NCBI RefSeq assembly: GCF_018982885.2
Contig: NZ_CP081848.1
Span: 806,001-870,000 of the forward strand
Direction: 5' to 3'
Source of the DNA: Polymorphobacter megasporae
GTDB taxonomy: Bacteria; Pseudomonadota; Alphaproteobacteria; Sphingomonadales; Sphingomonadaceae
Length of the DNA: 64,000 bases
Shown: positions 8,274 to 20,221 of the stretch, in pieces
How the letters are laid out: every line of letters begins with the position of its first letter
How positions within the stretch are numbered: position 1 is the first letter of the stretch
Program-made: the position numbers and the translations under genes
The notes under the pieces: model-generated
Told to the model about the DNA's origin: nothing
The model's input: only the letters and a program-made list of their open reading frames with translations
Database searches by the model: none

Positions 8274-11200
8274 ATGAGCAGCCATAGCCCTCTCCCCCAG
8301 TCGCAAAGGTTGCGTCCGATGTTTACCGTGTCCCGTCGCGTTCGCCCGGTTCGCGCCCGTCTACTCGCCGGCAGCGTGATGGTCGCCGGTTTCGCGACCA
8401 GCGTGCACGCCTTGCCCACCGGCGGCGCTGTCGCGGCAGGTGCCGCAACGATTACCGCCGCGCCGACGCAGCTTACGGTCCACCAATCGACGCAGAACGC
8501 CGTGATCAACTGGCAGAGCTTCGGCATCGGTCGCGGCGAGGGCGTCACTTTCGTCCAGCCGAACAGCACTTCGGTTGCGCTCAACCGCGTCCTTGGTCAG
8601 GACCCGACTGCAATCCTCGGCAGCCTCACCGCGAACGGCAAGGTCTTCATCGTCAATCCGAACGGGGTGCTGTTCGGCCAGAGCGCGCAGGTCAACGTCG
8701 CGGGGCTGGTCGCATCGAGCCTCGGGATCACCGACGGCGACTTCATGGCGGGGCGTTACAGCTTCTCCGGCGGCGGCGGCAGCGTCGTCAATCGCGGGAG
8801 CATCATCGCCGACGGCGGGACGGTTGTCCTGCTCGGCGCACAGGTCAGCAATACCGGTCTAATCTCAGCGCGCCTCGGCTCGGTCGCGCTCGTCGCCGGG
8901 ACCGCCGCGACGCTCGATATCGGTGCGAAGGGCTTGCTTACCGTGACGGTCGATCGCGGCGCGGTCGATGCGTTGGCGAATAACGGCGGCATGATCGTCG
9001 CCGACGGCGGCAACGTCTTAATGACCGCGCGTGGCGCGAGCGGCCTGCTCAAGACCGCCGTCAACAACAGCGGCGTTATACGGGCCAATTCGATCGGCAC
9101 GCGGAACGGCACCATCATGCTCCTTGGCGACGCCGCGAACGGGATTGTTTCGGTTGGCGGAACGCTCGCTGCCTCAGGTACCGCCGCTGCAGACACCGGT
9201 GGCACGATCGTCGCGACCGGAAATGCGGTCAGCGTCACTGGCACCGTCGATGCATCGGGGAGCGCGGGTGGCGGCTCGATCGCACTCGGCGGCGGCTATC
9301 GCGGGAGCGACCCTTCGATCGCCAACGCGGCATCGCTCAACATGGCAGCCGGGGCAAACGTCACCGCCGACGCCGTCACCACCGGCGACGGCGGCCGTGT
9401 TGTCCTGTGGTCGGCCGGCGCGACCGACGTCGCCGGGACCATTTCGGCCCGCGGCGGGCGCCTGTCCGGGAACGGCGGACTCGTCGAGACATCGGGCGCT
9501 CACGTCACGCTCGCCGACAGCGCGCTCGTCCGCACCATTGCCGCACATGGCAGCACCGGCCTGTGGCTGCTCGACCCGGTCGACTATCTGATCGCGACCG
9601 CCGGCGGCGACGAGACACCCTCGCAGGTCACGCTGAGCCTCGCCAATTCGAACCGGCTGATCATCGCTGACCATAATATCACCGTCGCCGACGCGGTGAC
9701 GTGGACGACGCCGCAGACGCTCGAACTGCGTGCGGGCAACGACGTCCTGATCAATGCCGCCGTCACCGCCAGCACAGCGGGATCGAAGTTCATCATCACC
9801 GCCGGTCACAATGCCGAGCTCAACGCCGCGATCACCGCGAGCGCACTCGGCTCGCAGATCAACATCAACGCGGGCCAGGACATCAACCAGAACGAGGCGA
9901 TCACCGCGAGCGCGGGTGGATCGGTCCTGCTCGTCGCCGACTCCGACGGCAGCGGCGGGCTGACGGGCGGCACCGTCCACCTAAGCTCACTATTCCCGGT
10001 CACATCGACCTCGAAGACGATCTATTACTCGCCCGAAAACGGCTATGGCGCGCCGAACGCGTATACCGGCTTCACCGCGTTCATGTGGGTGTTCGTCGCC
10101 GCCAAGGACAAGATCTACGACGGCACCACCCCTGCGGTGCTGACCTTCCGCGGCGATCCGACCGTCGGCGGCGCAGTCGATGTCCGCCTCAGCGGCGGGA
10201 CCGGCAATTTTGACAATGCCAATGTCGGCACGCTCAAACCCGTCACCTTCACCGGTGTCGGCCTCGCCGGAGCCGACCAGGCGCGCTACGCGCTGTTCGC
10301 CGCCGCGGGCGTGACCCCGGCGTCGATCACCCCCGCGCCGCTGATCGTCACCGCCAACAACGCGAGCAAGACCTACGGCGACACGCTGGGATTCACCGGC
10401 TCGGAGTTCACCTCGACCGGCCTCGTCAACGGCGAGACGATCGGCACCGTCACCGAGGTCAGCCCCGGTACCGTCGCCACCGCGAGCGTGGCCGGCGGCC
10501 CGTACGCGATCACCCCGAGCAACGCGATCGGCGGCAGCTTCAGCGCGTCGAACTACACCACGACCTACGTCAACGGTGTGCTGACCGTCGCCGCCGCGCC
10601 GCTGACGATCACCGCAAATAACGCGAGCAAGACCTACGGCCAGACGGTCGCATTCAGCGGTTCCGAATTCACCAGCAGCGGCCTGCGCAACGGTGATGTC
10701 GTCGGCGTGGTGACGCTGGCCAGCCCGGGAGCCGCGCCGACCGCTAGCGTCGCCGGTAGCCCGTACGCGATCACCCCGAGCGGCGGGTCGGGGGGCAGCT
10801 TCGTGCCGACCAATTACGTCGTGACCTACGTCAACGGCACGCTGGCGATCTCCCCAGCCGCGCTCGTCATCACCGCAAACCCGACGAGCAAGGTCTATGG
10901 CGACGCGCTGACCTATACCGGGTCCGAATTCACCACGAGCGGTCTCCAGAACGGCGAGAGCGTCGGCAGCGCGACCCTGACCAGCGCAGGGACAGCGGCG
11001 ACCGCCGGGGTCGCGGGCGGCCCGTATCCCGTCACGGTCGCGGGTGCAGTCGGCGGCAGCTACACCCCCGCGAACTATTCGACGAGCTATGTCGGCAGTT
11101 CGCTGACCGTGACCCCGGCGAGCCTCGTCGTCACGGCAAACAGCACGAGCAAGGTCGCCGGAACCACGCTGACCTTTGCCGGAACCGAGTTCAGTAGCGC

Positions 11201-11867
11201 CGGATTGAAGAACGGCGATACGATTGCCCATGTCGACGTGTCGAGTCCCGGGGCGACGAGCACCGCGACCGCGAGCGGCACGCCGTATGAGATCGTCGCT
11301 GGCAACGCGACCGGCGGCACGTATGTCCCGACCAACTATACGACGAGCTACACCAGCGGCGCGCTGACTGTAACCGCGGCTGCAAGCACCACGCCGACAC
11401 CAACGCCCACGCCAACGCCGACACCCGGCACTGGTGGCGGGACGGGTACGGGCGGCGGGACAGGTACAGGTGGCGGGACGGGTACCGGGGGCGGGACCGG
11501 CACTGGCGGCGGGACAGGTAACGGCGGCGGCGCGGGCACCGGTGGCGGGGCAGGTAACGGTGGCGGCGCCGGACAAGGCGCTCAATTCGCCGGTGGCGGA
11601 GTGCTTACCGATACGGCGACATTCGAGGCGCTGGCGGCAGGAAGCGGCATCGTGCCGCTCGCAGTGGCAAGCGGCACGCTGCCGGCTGGCGTCGAGCTTG
11701 CCGTGCTTGGCGGCGGCGTCAGAGTTCCCGTGGTCCAGTATGCCACAACCACACCGCAGCCCGTGCTACCCTATCCGACGCCGGTAACGCCCGCCGCCAC
11801 CCCAGTTGTGCCCGCCGTTCCTGCGGCAGTACCGGTCATGCGGCCGCGCAAGCAGGACCGGAACTAG
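8274..11867 (+). CDS. TpsA exoprotein with haemagglutinin N-domain and MBG repeats
   Basis: 1197 residues from ATG 8274; ATG 8319, with AAAGG upstream and a normal signal peptide directly after it, is a strong alternative start. The order is signal peptide; TPS secretion domain (about 45-170, with NPNGVLFG); a beta-helical Gly/Asn-rich passenger (to about 600); a YDG-type domain (about 605-687); four consecutive 87-residue MBG-like repeats starting at residues 688, 775, 862 and 949; a PT-rich stretch; a Gly/Thr hexapeptide repeat; and a short tail rich in Val/Pro. It is the secreted partner of TpsB. Adhesion or surface matrix function is likely for the family; no toxin domain is visible at the C-terminus. 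Confidence 0.88.
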   Translation: MSSHSPLPQSQRLRPMFTVSRRVRPVRARLLAGSVMVAGFATSVHALPTGGAVAAGAATITAAPTQLTVHQSTQNAVINWQSFGIGRGEGVTFVQPNSTSVALNRVLGQDPTAILGSLTANGKVFIVNPNGVLFGQSAQVNVAGLVASSLGITDGDFMAGRYSFSGGGGSVVNRGSIIADGGTVVLLGAQVSNTGLISARLGSVALVAGTAATLDIGAKGLLTVTVDRGAVDALANNGGMIVADGGNVLMTARGASGLLKTAVNNSGVIRANSIGTRNGTIMLLGDAANGIVSVGGTLAASGTAAADTGGTIVATGNAVSVTGTVDASGSAGGGSIALGGGYRGSDPSIANAASLNMAAGANVTADAVTTGDGGRVVLWSAGATDVAGTISARGGRLSGNGGLVETSGAHVTLADSALVRTIAAHGSTGLWLLDPVDYLIATAGGDETPSQVTLSLANSNRLIIADHNITVADAVTWTTPQTLELRAGNDVLINAAVTASTAGSKFIITAGHNAELNAAITASALGSQININAGQDINQNEAITASAGGSVLLVADSDGSGGLTGGTVHLSSLFPVTSTSKTIYYSPENGYGAPNAYTGFTAFMWVFVAAKDKIYDGTTPAVLTFRGDPTVGGAVDVRLSGGTGNFDNANVGTLKPVTFTGVGLAGADQARYALFAAAGVTPASITPAPLIVTANNASKTYGDTLGFTGSEFTSTGLVNGETIGTVTEVSPGTVATASVAGGPYAITPSNAIGGSFSASNYTTTYVNGVLTVAAAPLTITANNASKTYGQTVAFSGSEFTSSGLRNGDVVGVVTLASPGAAPTASVAGSPYAITPSGGSGGSFVPTNYVVTYVNGTLAISPAALVITANPTSKVYGDALTYTGSEFTTSGLQNGESVGSATLTSAGTAATAGVAGGPYPVTVAGAVGGSYTPANYSTSYVGSSLTVTPASLVVTANSTSKVAGTTLTFAGTEFSSAGLKNGDTIAHVDVSSPGATSTATASGTPYEIVAGNATGGTYVPTNYTTSYTSGALTVTAAASTTPTPTPTPTPTPGTGGGTGTGGGTGTGGGTGTGGGTGTGGGTGNGGGAGTGGGAGNGGGAGQGAQFAGGGVLTDTATFEALAAGSGIVPLAVASGTLPAGVELAVLGGGVRVPVVQYATTTPQPVLPYPTPVTPAATPVVPAVPAAVPVMRPRKQDRN
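10335..11378 (+). repeat. Four tandem 261-bp repeats encoding MBG-like domains
   Basis: Units 10335-10595, 10596-10856, 10857-11117 and 11118-11378 are each exactly 87 codons. Each starts with a version of (A/S)L(I/V)(V/I)TANxxSK and ends with TSY or TTYVNG-type text. The last unit is most diverged (KVAGT replaces KTYGD). Equal unit length points to duplication by unequal recombination. Confidence 0.85.
11391..11573 (+). repeat. PT and Gly-Thr low-complexity tandem repeat
   Basis: Six Thr-Pro dipeptides (11391-11426) are followed by about eight 18-bp units encoding GGGTGT-like hexapeptides, drifting to GGGAGN in the last copies. This is a flexible linker at the exoprotein C-terminal end and a likely site of length variation between strains. 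Confidence 0.8.
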
Positions 11868-11872
11868 GCGGC

Positions 11873-12526
11873 GTGAACGCGTCCAACCCCGGCCGGGCGC
11901 TGCGCCGCATCGCTCATTCACTGTTGCTCGCCGCCGCCGCCATCGGCGCTGGTGCCGCCGCCGCGCCGTTGACCGGCACGTCGGATGCGGTCCGTTCGGT
12001 AGCGGGGTGGATTGCCGCCTCGGGCGACGCGCACGACCGGCCTTTTGCGATCGTCGACAAGCGCAATGCCTCACTGTTCGTCTTCGACAGCAGTGGTGTG
12101 CTTATCGGCACTTCACCGGTGTTGCTCGGTCTGGCACGCGGCGATGACAGCTCGCCGGGCATCGGCACGCGCCCGCTCTCGGCGATCCGGCCCGCAGAAC
12201 GCACGACGCCTGCCGGGCGCTTCGAGGCCGCGCCGGACATCAACGCCGCCGGCCACGCCATCGTCTGGATCGATTACGCCGCGGCGATCTCGATGCATGC
12301 CGTCGTCCCAGGTTCGCCGACCGATCACCGGCTCCAGCGGCTCGCCACCCCGTCGCCTGACGACAACCGCATATCCTATGGCTGCATCAATATCCCGGCG
12401 GCGTTCTTCACCGAAGTCGTCCAGCCCGATTTCGCCAAAGGTGGGATCGTCTATATTCTGCCCGAGGTTAGGCCTTTGCGCGACGTCTTTCGAATGGGCG
12501 CAGGTCGCGCCAGCGGCCAGCCGTGA
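11873..12526 (+). CDS. L,D-transpeptidase family protein
   Basis: 217 residues from GTG 11873, six bases after the TpsA stop. A signal peptide (GAAAAPLTG) is followed by a YkuD-like domain: a strand pair IVDKRNASLFVFDSSG, the conserved His in SMHAV, and the catalytic motif SYGCIN with the active-site Cys. In this subfamily Asn replaces the Arg of the commoner SHGCVR form. It should act in the periplasm on peptidoglycan stem peptides or related substrates. Its place as third gene of the two-partner secretion operon suggests a job linked to the exoprotein or to the envelope, but a direct link is only inference. Confidence 0.85.
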   Translation: MNASNPGRALRRIAHSLLLAAAAIGAGAAAAPLTGTSDAVRSVAGWIAASGDAHDRPFAIVDKRNASLFVFDSSGVLIGTSPVLLGLARGDDSSPGIGTRPLSAIRPAERTTPAGRFEAAPDINAAGHAIVWIDYAAAISMHAVVPGSPTDHRLQRLATPSPDDNRISYGCINIPAAFFTEVVQPDFAKGGIVYILPEVRPLRDVFRMGAGRASGQP

Positions 12527-12651
12527 GAATCCCGTTCTCACATCCGCCGGTCCAGGCGCCGCATAGGTAATTGCCTCTCCAAGGCTAACCACGTGCGGCA
12601 AGCGACCAAGCGCTGGACGGCATGTGGCGTTCTGACGCTGGGCGTTGGTCT

Positions 12652-12676
12652 CGGGAGTCCTTGCTGGGTCCTCCCG
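12652..12676 (+). terminator. Weak stem-loop after the secretion operon
   Basis: CGGGAG (12652-12657) pairs with CTCCCG (12671-12676) around a 13-base loop, in the 243-base gap between the transpeptidase and the next receptor. There is no U-tract. It could help end the upstream transcript; support is weak. Nothing else in the gap is recognisable. Confidence 0.2.
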
Positions 12677-12769
12677 ATCGGTTATGACGCTCGCCCTCAG
12701 CTTAATCCATGAGAAGCCCCAGTGCCCCAGCGGCCCATGGAGCCGGATGAACCAATTGGGGAATCGCAA

Positions 12770-15406
12770 GTGGCGTACCAGTACCGTTTCCGTGCCGCGG
12801 CTTCGACTGCGGCGCTCGCCGTTGGGTTGATCGCCATGCCCGCTGCCGCTCAGTCGGCGGCTAATCCAGCGCCAGTTCAACCACCCGTCGCCGTCGACGA
12901 TGTACCGGCTGCAACGGCAACTGGGGTCGGCCAATCAGGGGTCGGAAATGCCGGCGTCTCGCAGACCGCTGCCGCTCAGACGGGGGGTGGCAACGTCGAC
13001 GAAATCGTCGTCACGGCGCAGAAGCGCAGCAACAGCCTGCAGAATGTGCCGATCGTCGTCACCGCGATCAATCGCCAGCTGCTCCAGGATACCGGCGTCA
13101 AGGACATCAAGGATCTCGCGATCCTGACGCCAGGCCTGCTCGTCACCTCGACGTCCAACGAAGGCTCAACGACCGCGCGCATCCGCGGCGTCGGCACCGT
13201 TGGCGATAACCCCGGCCTCGAATCGTCGGTCGGTATCGTCATCGACGGCGTCTACCGCTCGCGCAACGGCGTCGGCTTCGGCGACCTCGGCGATGTCGAC
13301 CGCATCGAGGTCCTCAAGGGCCCGCAGGGAACATTGTTCGGCAAGTCGGCGACCGCCGGGGTCATCAACATCCTGACCGCTCCGCCCGAGTTTACCTTCG
13401 GTGCCAGCGCGGATCTGACCGGCGGCAACTATGGTGCCATCGGCGGCGCGGCGCAGGTCACTGGACCGATCGTGACCGACAAGCTTGCGGCCAGCCTGTA
13501 TTTCGCCGACCGCCAGCGCGACGGCTATTTCAACGTCAACACCGGCCCCGGTCCGCGCACCGCGACCGAGGACACCAACCGCAACTTCTACACGGTTCGC
13601 GGCCAGTTGTTGTTCACGCCGAGCGACGACTTCAAGCTGCGGATCATCGCCGACCATTCGCACCGCAACGAGACATGCTGCATCGCCGTCATCACCCGCG
13701 CGAGCCAGGCCCCGGGCGCGAACCTCGCCAACAACCTCGTTGCGGCACTCGGCGGCAACGACGGCAATCCGGCGACACCGTACAACCGCAACGCCTACGC
13801 CAATCGCCCCGACGGCCAGCGGATCAACGACAGTGGCATCTCGGCGCAATTCGACTGGAATGTCGGACCGGGCACCCTGACGTCGATCAGCGCCTACCGC
13901 GACTGGAAGAACACTGCCGGTTTCGACGCCGATTTCTCGACTGCCGACATCGACTACCTGCCCAGCGACGACAGCAATTCGTCACAGTTCCGCACCTTCA
14001 GCCAGGAGGTCCGCTACGCCGGGACCGCGGGCAAGCTCGACTATCTCGTCGGGGCTTTCTTCGCCGATGAAAAGCTGCGCCAGAACACGAGCGTCCTCGT
14101 CGGCAGCCAGTTCACGCCATACCTCAGCCTGTTGTTCTCGTCGCTGGTCGAGGGCAAGCCCGATGCGACCTTCCTCCAGACCGGCCTGACGTTTCCGTTC
14201 GTTCGCGGCGTCAACTTCGCCGCCGGCTCGGGCTCGGTCGACCGTTACCGCCAGCGCGACGACACTTATGCGCTGTTCAGTGACGACACGCTGCACATCA
14301 CCGATCAGCTCAGCCTGAACGTCGGCGTGCGCTACACGCTCGACGACAAGAAGCTCAACGCGGTCAGCAACAACATCGGGAACGGTGCAGGCTGCGGCGC
14401 GGCGAACGCGGCGTTCGGCATTCTCAACGGGGTCAACCCGGCGGCGGCGGCGCAACTCGCGGCGGTCAACGGCACGCTTTGCCTGCCGTTCCTCAGCCCC
14501 GGCTACAACAACTTCATCAATAACCAGACGCGCGAGGAGAACGTCCCGTCGGGGACGGCCAAGCTCGCCTATCGGCTCAATCGCGAGCTGCTGCTGTATG
14601 CGTCCTACGCGCGCGGCTATAAGGCGGGCGGCTTCAACCTCGATCGCGTCGAGTGCACCGTCGGTACCGCCGGTTGCGCCCCGGGCAGCGCAGCGGTGGT
14701 CACGCCGATCCTCAACACCGGCTTCGCCAAGGAAACCAACGACTCGTACGAGATCGGCGAAAAGGCGACGCTGTTCGACCGCAAGGTGCTGTTGAACGCC
14801 ACCGCCTTTTACCAGAAGTATCAGGGCTTCCAGCTCAACACCTTCACCGGCCTCGTGTTCGTCGTGACCTCGGTGCCGCAGGTGATCAGCAAGGGCGTCG
14901 ATGCCGACTTCGTCTGGCTGGCGTCGAAAGCGTTCAGCGTGCAGGGCGGCGTGACCTACGCCGACACACGCTACGACCTGAATGATGGGCAGCTTGCTAC
15001 GCTTCAGGCGCAGACCGGCTACCTTGGCGGCGAGCACTCGCGCGTTTCGCTCGCGCCATTGTGGTCGGCGTCGCTGTCGGGGACTTACTCGGTCGAAGTC
15101 GGCAACAACTACGTCGCCCGCCTCAACCTCGGCGCGAAATACTCGTCGGGCTACAACACCGGGTCGGACCTCGACCCCGGCAAGTATCAGTCGGGCTATG
15201 TCGTCGCCAACGGCCGCGTCGCGTTTGGACCCAAGGACGGCCGGTTCAGTGCCGAAATCTGGGCCGAGAACCTGCTCAATACGAACTACCAGCAGGTCGC
15301 GTTCAACTCGGGTTTCCAGAACGTCCCGACGAACGCAACCGGCGTGCTCGATGCGTTCCTGGGGGCGCCGCGCACGTTCGGTGGGACGCTGCGCGTTAAA
15401 TACTAG
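12770..15406 (+). CDS. TonB-dependent receptor 2
   Basis: 878 residues. I place the start at GTG 12770, since TTGGGG lies at a good distance upstream and the signal peptide (ends AAAQS) then follows directly; an upstream in-frame frame extends to 12722 but begins without a usual leader. The mature protein starts with a Gln/Ala/Gly-rich stretch, a TonB-box-like VDEIVVTAQKR, the plug (IRGVGTVGDN, IEVLKGPQGTLFGKS) and a barrel ending LRVKY. It contains Cys pairs in loops (GAGCG...LCLP, ECTVGTAGC). Monocistronic; the next gene is convergent 55 bases away. The substrate is unknown, though the lig genes next door make an aromatic compound possible. Confidence 0.92.
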   Translation: MAYQYRFRAAASTAALAVGLIAMPAAAQSAANPAPVQPPVAVDDVPAATATGVGQSGVGNAGVSQTAAAQTGGGNVDEIVVTAQKRSNSLQNVPIVVTAINRQLLQDTGVKDIKDLAILTPGLLVTSTSNEGSTTARIRGVGTVGDNPGLESSVGIVIDGVYRSRNGVGFGDLGDVDRIEVLKGPQGTLFGKSATAGVINILTAPPEFTFGASADLTGGNYGAIGGAAQVTGPIVTDKLAASLYFADRQRDGYFNVNTGPGPRTATEDTNRNFYTVRGQLLFTPSDDFKLRIIADHSHRNETCCIAVITRASQAPGANLANNLVAALGGNDGNPATPYNRNAYANRPDGQRINDSGISAQFDWNVGPGTLTSISAYRDWKNTAGFDADFSTADIDYLPSDDSNSSQFRTFSQEVRYAGTAGKLDYLVGAFFADEKLRQNTSVLVGSQFTPYLSLLFSSLVEGKPDATFLQTGLTFPFVRGVNFAAGSGSVDRYRQRDDTYALFSDDTLHITDQLSLNVGVRYTLDDKKLNAVSNNIGNGAGCGAANAAFGILNGVNPAAAAQLAAVNGTLCLPFLSPGYNNFINNQTREENVPSGTAKLAYRLNRELLLYASYARGYKAGGFNLDRVECTVGTAGCAPGSAAVVTPILNTGFAKETNDSYEIGEKATLFDRKVLLNATAFYQKYQGFQLNTFTGLVFVVTSVPQVISKGVDADFVWLASKAFSVQGGVTYADTRYDLNDGQLATLQAQTGYLGGEHSRVSLAPLWSASLSGTYSVEVGNNYVARLNLGAKYSSGYNTGSDLDPGKYQSGYVVANGRVAFGPKDGRFSAEIWAENLLNTNYQQVAFNSGFQNVPTNATGVLDAFLGAPRTFGGTLRVKY

Positions 15407-15461
15407 CGCTTTGTCGACGATTCTGAAAGGCTAACTCGCTTAATCTGTGCGTGTGAGCCCT

Positions 15462-17408
<1,947 letters not shown>

Positions 17409-17416
<8 letters not shown>

Positions 17417-18095
17417 AGGTCAGCCCCAGCGCTGCGAGCTTGCCGCGCATGTCGTACATGTCGAGGCCGAGTTCGCCGCCTGCGAGCCGGGAGCGCTTGT
17501 CGCCCTCGTTCGCCTCGCGCTTCTGTGCGGCGGCGAGGACCGTCGCGGCCTGTTCGCGCGGGACGACGCACACCCCGTCGTCGTCGGCGACGATGACGTC
17601 GCCCGGCATGATCGCCGCTCCGGCGCAGACGATCGGCACGTTGACCGAGCCGAGCGAGGTCTTGATCGTCCCCTGCGCGAACACCGCCTTTGACCACACC
17701 GGAAAGCCCATCTCGGTCAGGTCGCGGATGTCACGAACCCCGGCGTCGATGATCAGGCCACGGCAGCCGCGCGCCATCGCGGAGGTCGCCAGCAGGTCGC
17801 CGAAATAGCCGTCCTCGCACGGGCTCGTCGGGCTGAGGACGATGATGTCGCCGGGCTGAACGAGTTCGATCGCGACGTGGAGCATCCAATTGTCGCCCGG
17901 CGGCGCGCTGATCGTCACCGCCGACCCGGCGATGCGGGCACCCGGGTAGATCGGCCGCAGGCGACTCGCGAGGAGCCCGGTGCGGCCCTGCGATTCGTGG
18001 ACGGTGGCGACGCCGCACGCGCCGAGCGCGTCGATGACGGCGGGATCGGCGCGCTCGATGTGGCGTTTGACGAGTCCGGTCATCTGTCGCTCCAT
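17409..18095 (-). CDS. ligK: 4-carboxy-4-hydroxy-2-oxoadipate aldolase
   Basis: 228 residues from ATG 18095 with GGAGAAGG upstream; an ATG four codons later, preceded by GGAG, is also usable. This is the RraA-like class II (metal-dependent) aldolase that ends the pathway by splitting 4-carboxy-4-hydroxy-2-oxoadipate to pyruvate and oxaloacetate; the family also decarboxylates oxaloacetate. Visible signatures are [21 protein letters not shown] and the metal/phosphate region [11 protein letters not shown]. It is the first gene of the minus-strand lig operon, divergent from the LysR regulator across 86 bases. Confidence 0.94.
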
Positions 18096-18155
18096 AAGAA
18101 GGCCTTCTCCGTGCCGCCGCCACGGCATGCGCCGCCAGTCACAGTTGCGGCTTTT

Positions 18156-18169
18156 GCATAAGTTCATGC
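18156..18169. promoter_or_regulatory. Candidate LysR operator in the ligK / regulator gap
   Basis: GCAT (18156-18159), six bases, ATGC (18166-18169) form a perfect dyad inside TTTTGCATAAGTTCATGC in the 86-base divergent gap. LysR proteins usually bind a short interrupted dyad just before their own gene, and this is the only clear one there. It lies 12 bases before the regulator ATG, which would suit autorepression. Confidence 0.35.
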
Positions 18170-18181
18170 TAATCGACAGGC

Positions 18182-19333
18182 ATGGAGCCCGATCGACTTA
18201 ACCTCCGCCACCTCGATGTCTTCGCCGCAATCGTCCGGCTCGGCAGCGTCAGCGCGGCGGCGGCGGCGGCGAACCTGACCCAGCCGGCGGTTACGCAGGG
18301 GCTCGCCCGGCTCGAACATCAGCTCGTCGTCGCGCTGTTCGACCGCCACCCCGGCGGCATGACCGCGACGGCGGCGGCGCGGGGGTTCGCCCCGCGGGTC
18401 GAGGCGGCGCTGGTCCATGTCGCGAGCCGCCGGGTGACGATGGCGCAGTTGACCGCGTTCGTCGCGGTGGCGCGGGGCGGCAGCTATGTCAGTGCGAGCG
18501 CGGCGACGGGGCTGGCGCAGCCGTCGCTCCACCGCGCGGTCCGCGACCTGTCGCTCGAGCTCGGGCGGCCACTCGTCGAGCGGCGCGGGCGCGGGCTGGT
18601 GCTGACCGCGGCGGGGCTGCGGACCGCGAGGGGGTTCCGGTTAGCGCTCGGCGAGCTTGCCGCCGGGCTTGCCGAACTCAAGGGCCTGCAAGGGCTTGCG
18701 AGCGGGCGGATCGCGATCGGGGCGATGCCGCTGGCGCGCGCGCGGGTGCTTCCGGCGATCGTCGCGGAGTACCATCGCGCCTTCCCCCACGTCGAGATCG
18801 TCATCGCCGAGGGGTCGCACGCCGAGCTGATCGAGCCGTTGCGCGACGGCGAACTCGACCTGCTGATCGGGGCGTTGCGCGATCCGGTGCCCGGTCCCGA
18901 TGTCGTCCAGACGCCGCTGTTCGACGACCATCCGGTGATCATCGGGCGCGCCGGACACCCCCTCGCACATGCTCCGCACACGACCGCACAACTCGCGAAC
19001 TTCGAGTGGATCGTTTCCGCACGCGGAACACCGCTCCGGACGATGTGGGAGGCGATGTTCATCCGCGCCGGGATCGCGGTGCCGCGCGTGCCGGTCGAAT
19101 GCGGTTCGGTCATCCTGATCCGCGGGCTGCTCCTCGACAGCGATTGCCTGACGATGCTGTCCCCCGACCAGGTCGCGGTCGAGCTTGCGGCGGGGTTGCT
19201 CGCGACGATCGGCGGCGAGCCCGCCGGGACCGTCAGGACAATCGGCCTGACCGCGCGGACGGGGTGGATCCCGACCCCCGACCAGCGCGCGTTCATCGAC
19301 CAGGCGATCGCGACGGCGGGACAGACTTCGTAG
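18182..19333 (+). CDS. LysR-type regulator with two tandem HTH domains (lig operons)
   Basis: 383 residues, about 80 more than a usual LysR protein. The extra length is a second winged HTH: domain one spans about residues 6-65 ([20 protein letters not shown]... [15 protein letters not shown]) and domain two about 86-147 ([21 protein letters not shown]... [19 protein letters not shown]). The normal effector-binding domain follows (about 165-383). It is divergent from ligK and 64 bases upstream of the plus-strand lig operon, so it is the obvious regulator of both. The effector is probably protocatechuate, gallate or a ring-cleavage product (inference). Confidence 0.88.
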   Translation: MEPDRLNLRHLDVFAAIVRLGSVSAAAAAANLTQPAVTQGLARLEHQLVVALFDRHPGGMTATAAARGFAPRVEAALVHVASRRVTMAQLTAFVAVARGGSYVSASAATGLAQPSLHRAVRDLSLELGRPLVERRGRGLVLTAAGLRTARGFRLALGELAAGLAELKGLQGLASGRIAIGAMPLARARVLPAIVAEYHRAFPHVEIVIAEGSHAELIEPLRDGELDLLIGALRDPVPGPDVVQTPLFDDHPVIIGRAGHPLAHAPHTTAQLANFEWIVSARGTPLRTMWEAMFIRAGIAVPRVPVECGSVILIRGLLLDSDCLTMLSPDQVAVELAAGLLATIGGEPAGTVRTIGLTARTGWIPTPDQRAFIDQAIATAGQTS

Positions 19334-19397
19334 GAAGTTATATCGCCGATCGGATTGCGATTGGCTCTCGCACGCCGCAGCGAGCACCTCCATCGCC

Positions 19398-20221
19398 GTG
19401 GTCCCGGTCTCCCTCATCGGCTTCGGCGAAGCAGCGCAGGCGTTTGCGAGCGGTGCTGGCTGGGCGGCGCGCGGCTATGACATTGCCGACCGCAGCGCCG
19501 ATTTCGCGCAGGCGGGCGTGACCGCGATGCGCGACAACGCCGCCGCGCTCGCCGATGCGTCGTTGATCCTCAGCCTCGTCACCGCCGGGTCGGCGCTCGC
19601 CGCCGCGCGCGACGCGGCTCCGCATCTCGCGCCCGGCGCTATGTGGTGCGACATGAATTCGGTGTCGCCCGCAACCAAGCGCGCCGCCGCCGCCGCGATC
19701 GATGCGGCGGGCGGGCGCTATGTCGACTGCGCAGTGATGGCCCCGGTCCACCCGAAGCGCCGCGCCGTGCCGATCTTGCTCGCCGGGGACCACGCCCCCG
19801 CCGGAGCCGAAGCGCTTGCCGCAGCTGGTTTCACCAAGGTCCGCGTCGTCGCCGGGCCGGTCGGCAATGCGGCGGCGATTAAGATGGTGCGGTCGGTGAT
19901 GGTCAAGGGAATCGAGGCGCTGACCGCCGAATGCCTCCTCGCCGCGCACCGCGCCGGGGTCACCGCCGAAGTCGTCGCGTCGCTCGGCCCCGACTGGGCG
20001 GCGAAGGCCGAATACAACCTCGACCGGATGCTCGCCCACGGCACCCGCCGCGCCGACGAGATGGACGAGGTCGTCGCAACTCTCACCGATCTCGGCGTCG
20101 ATCCGTTGATGAGCCGCGGCACCGCGAGACGGCAGCGCGAACTCGGCGCGATCGGAACTAACCCCGCCGGTCTCACCGCGAAGCTCGCGCTGATCGACCC
20201 CGACAAAAGGCAACGCGCCGC

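Noticed and set aside
9990-11585. Long open frame (531 codons) antisense to the exoprotein repeats
   Set aside because: It is the reverse of the repeat-coding DNA, so its own repetitiveness is inherited; no family features.
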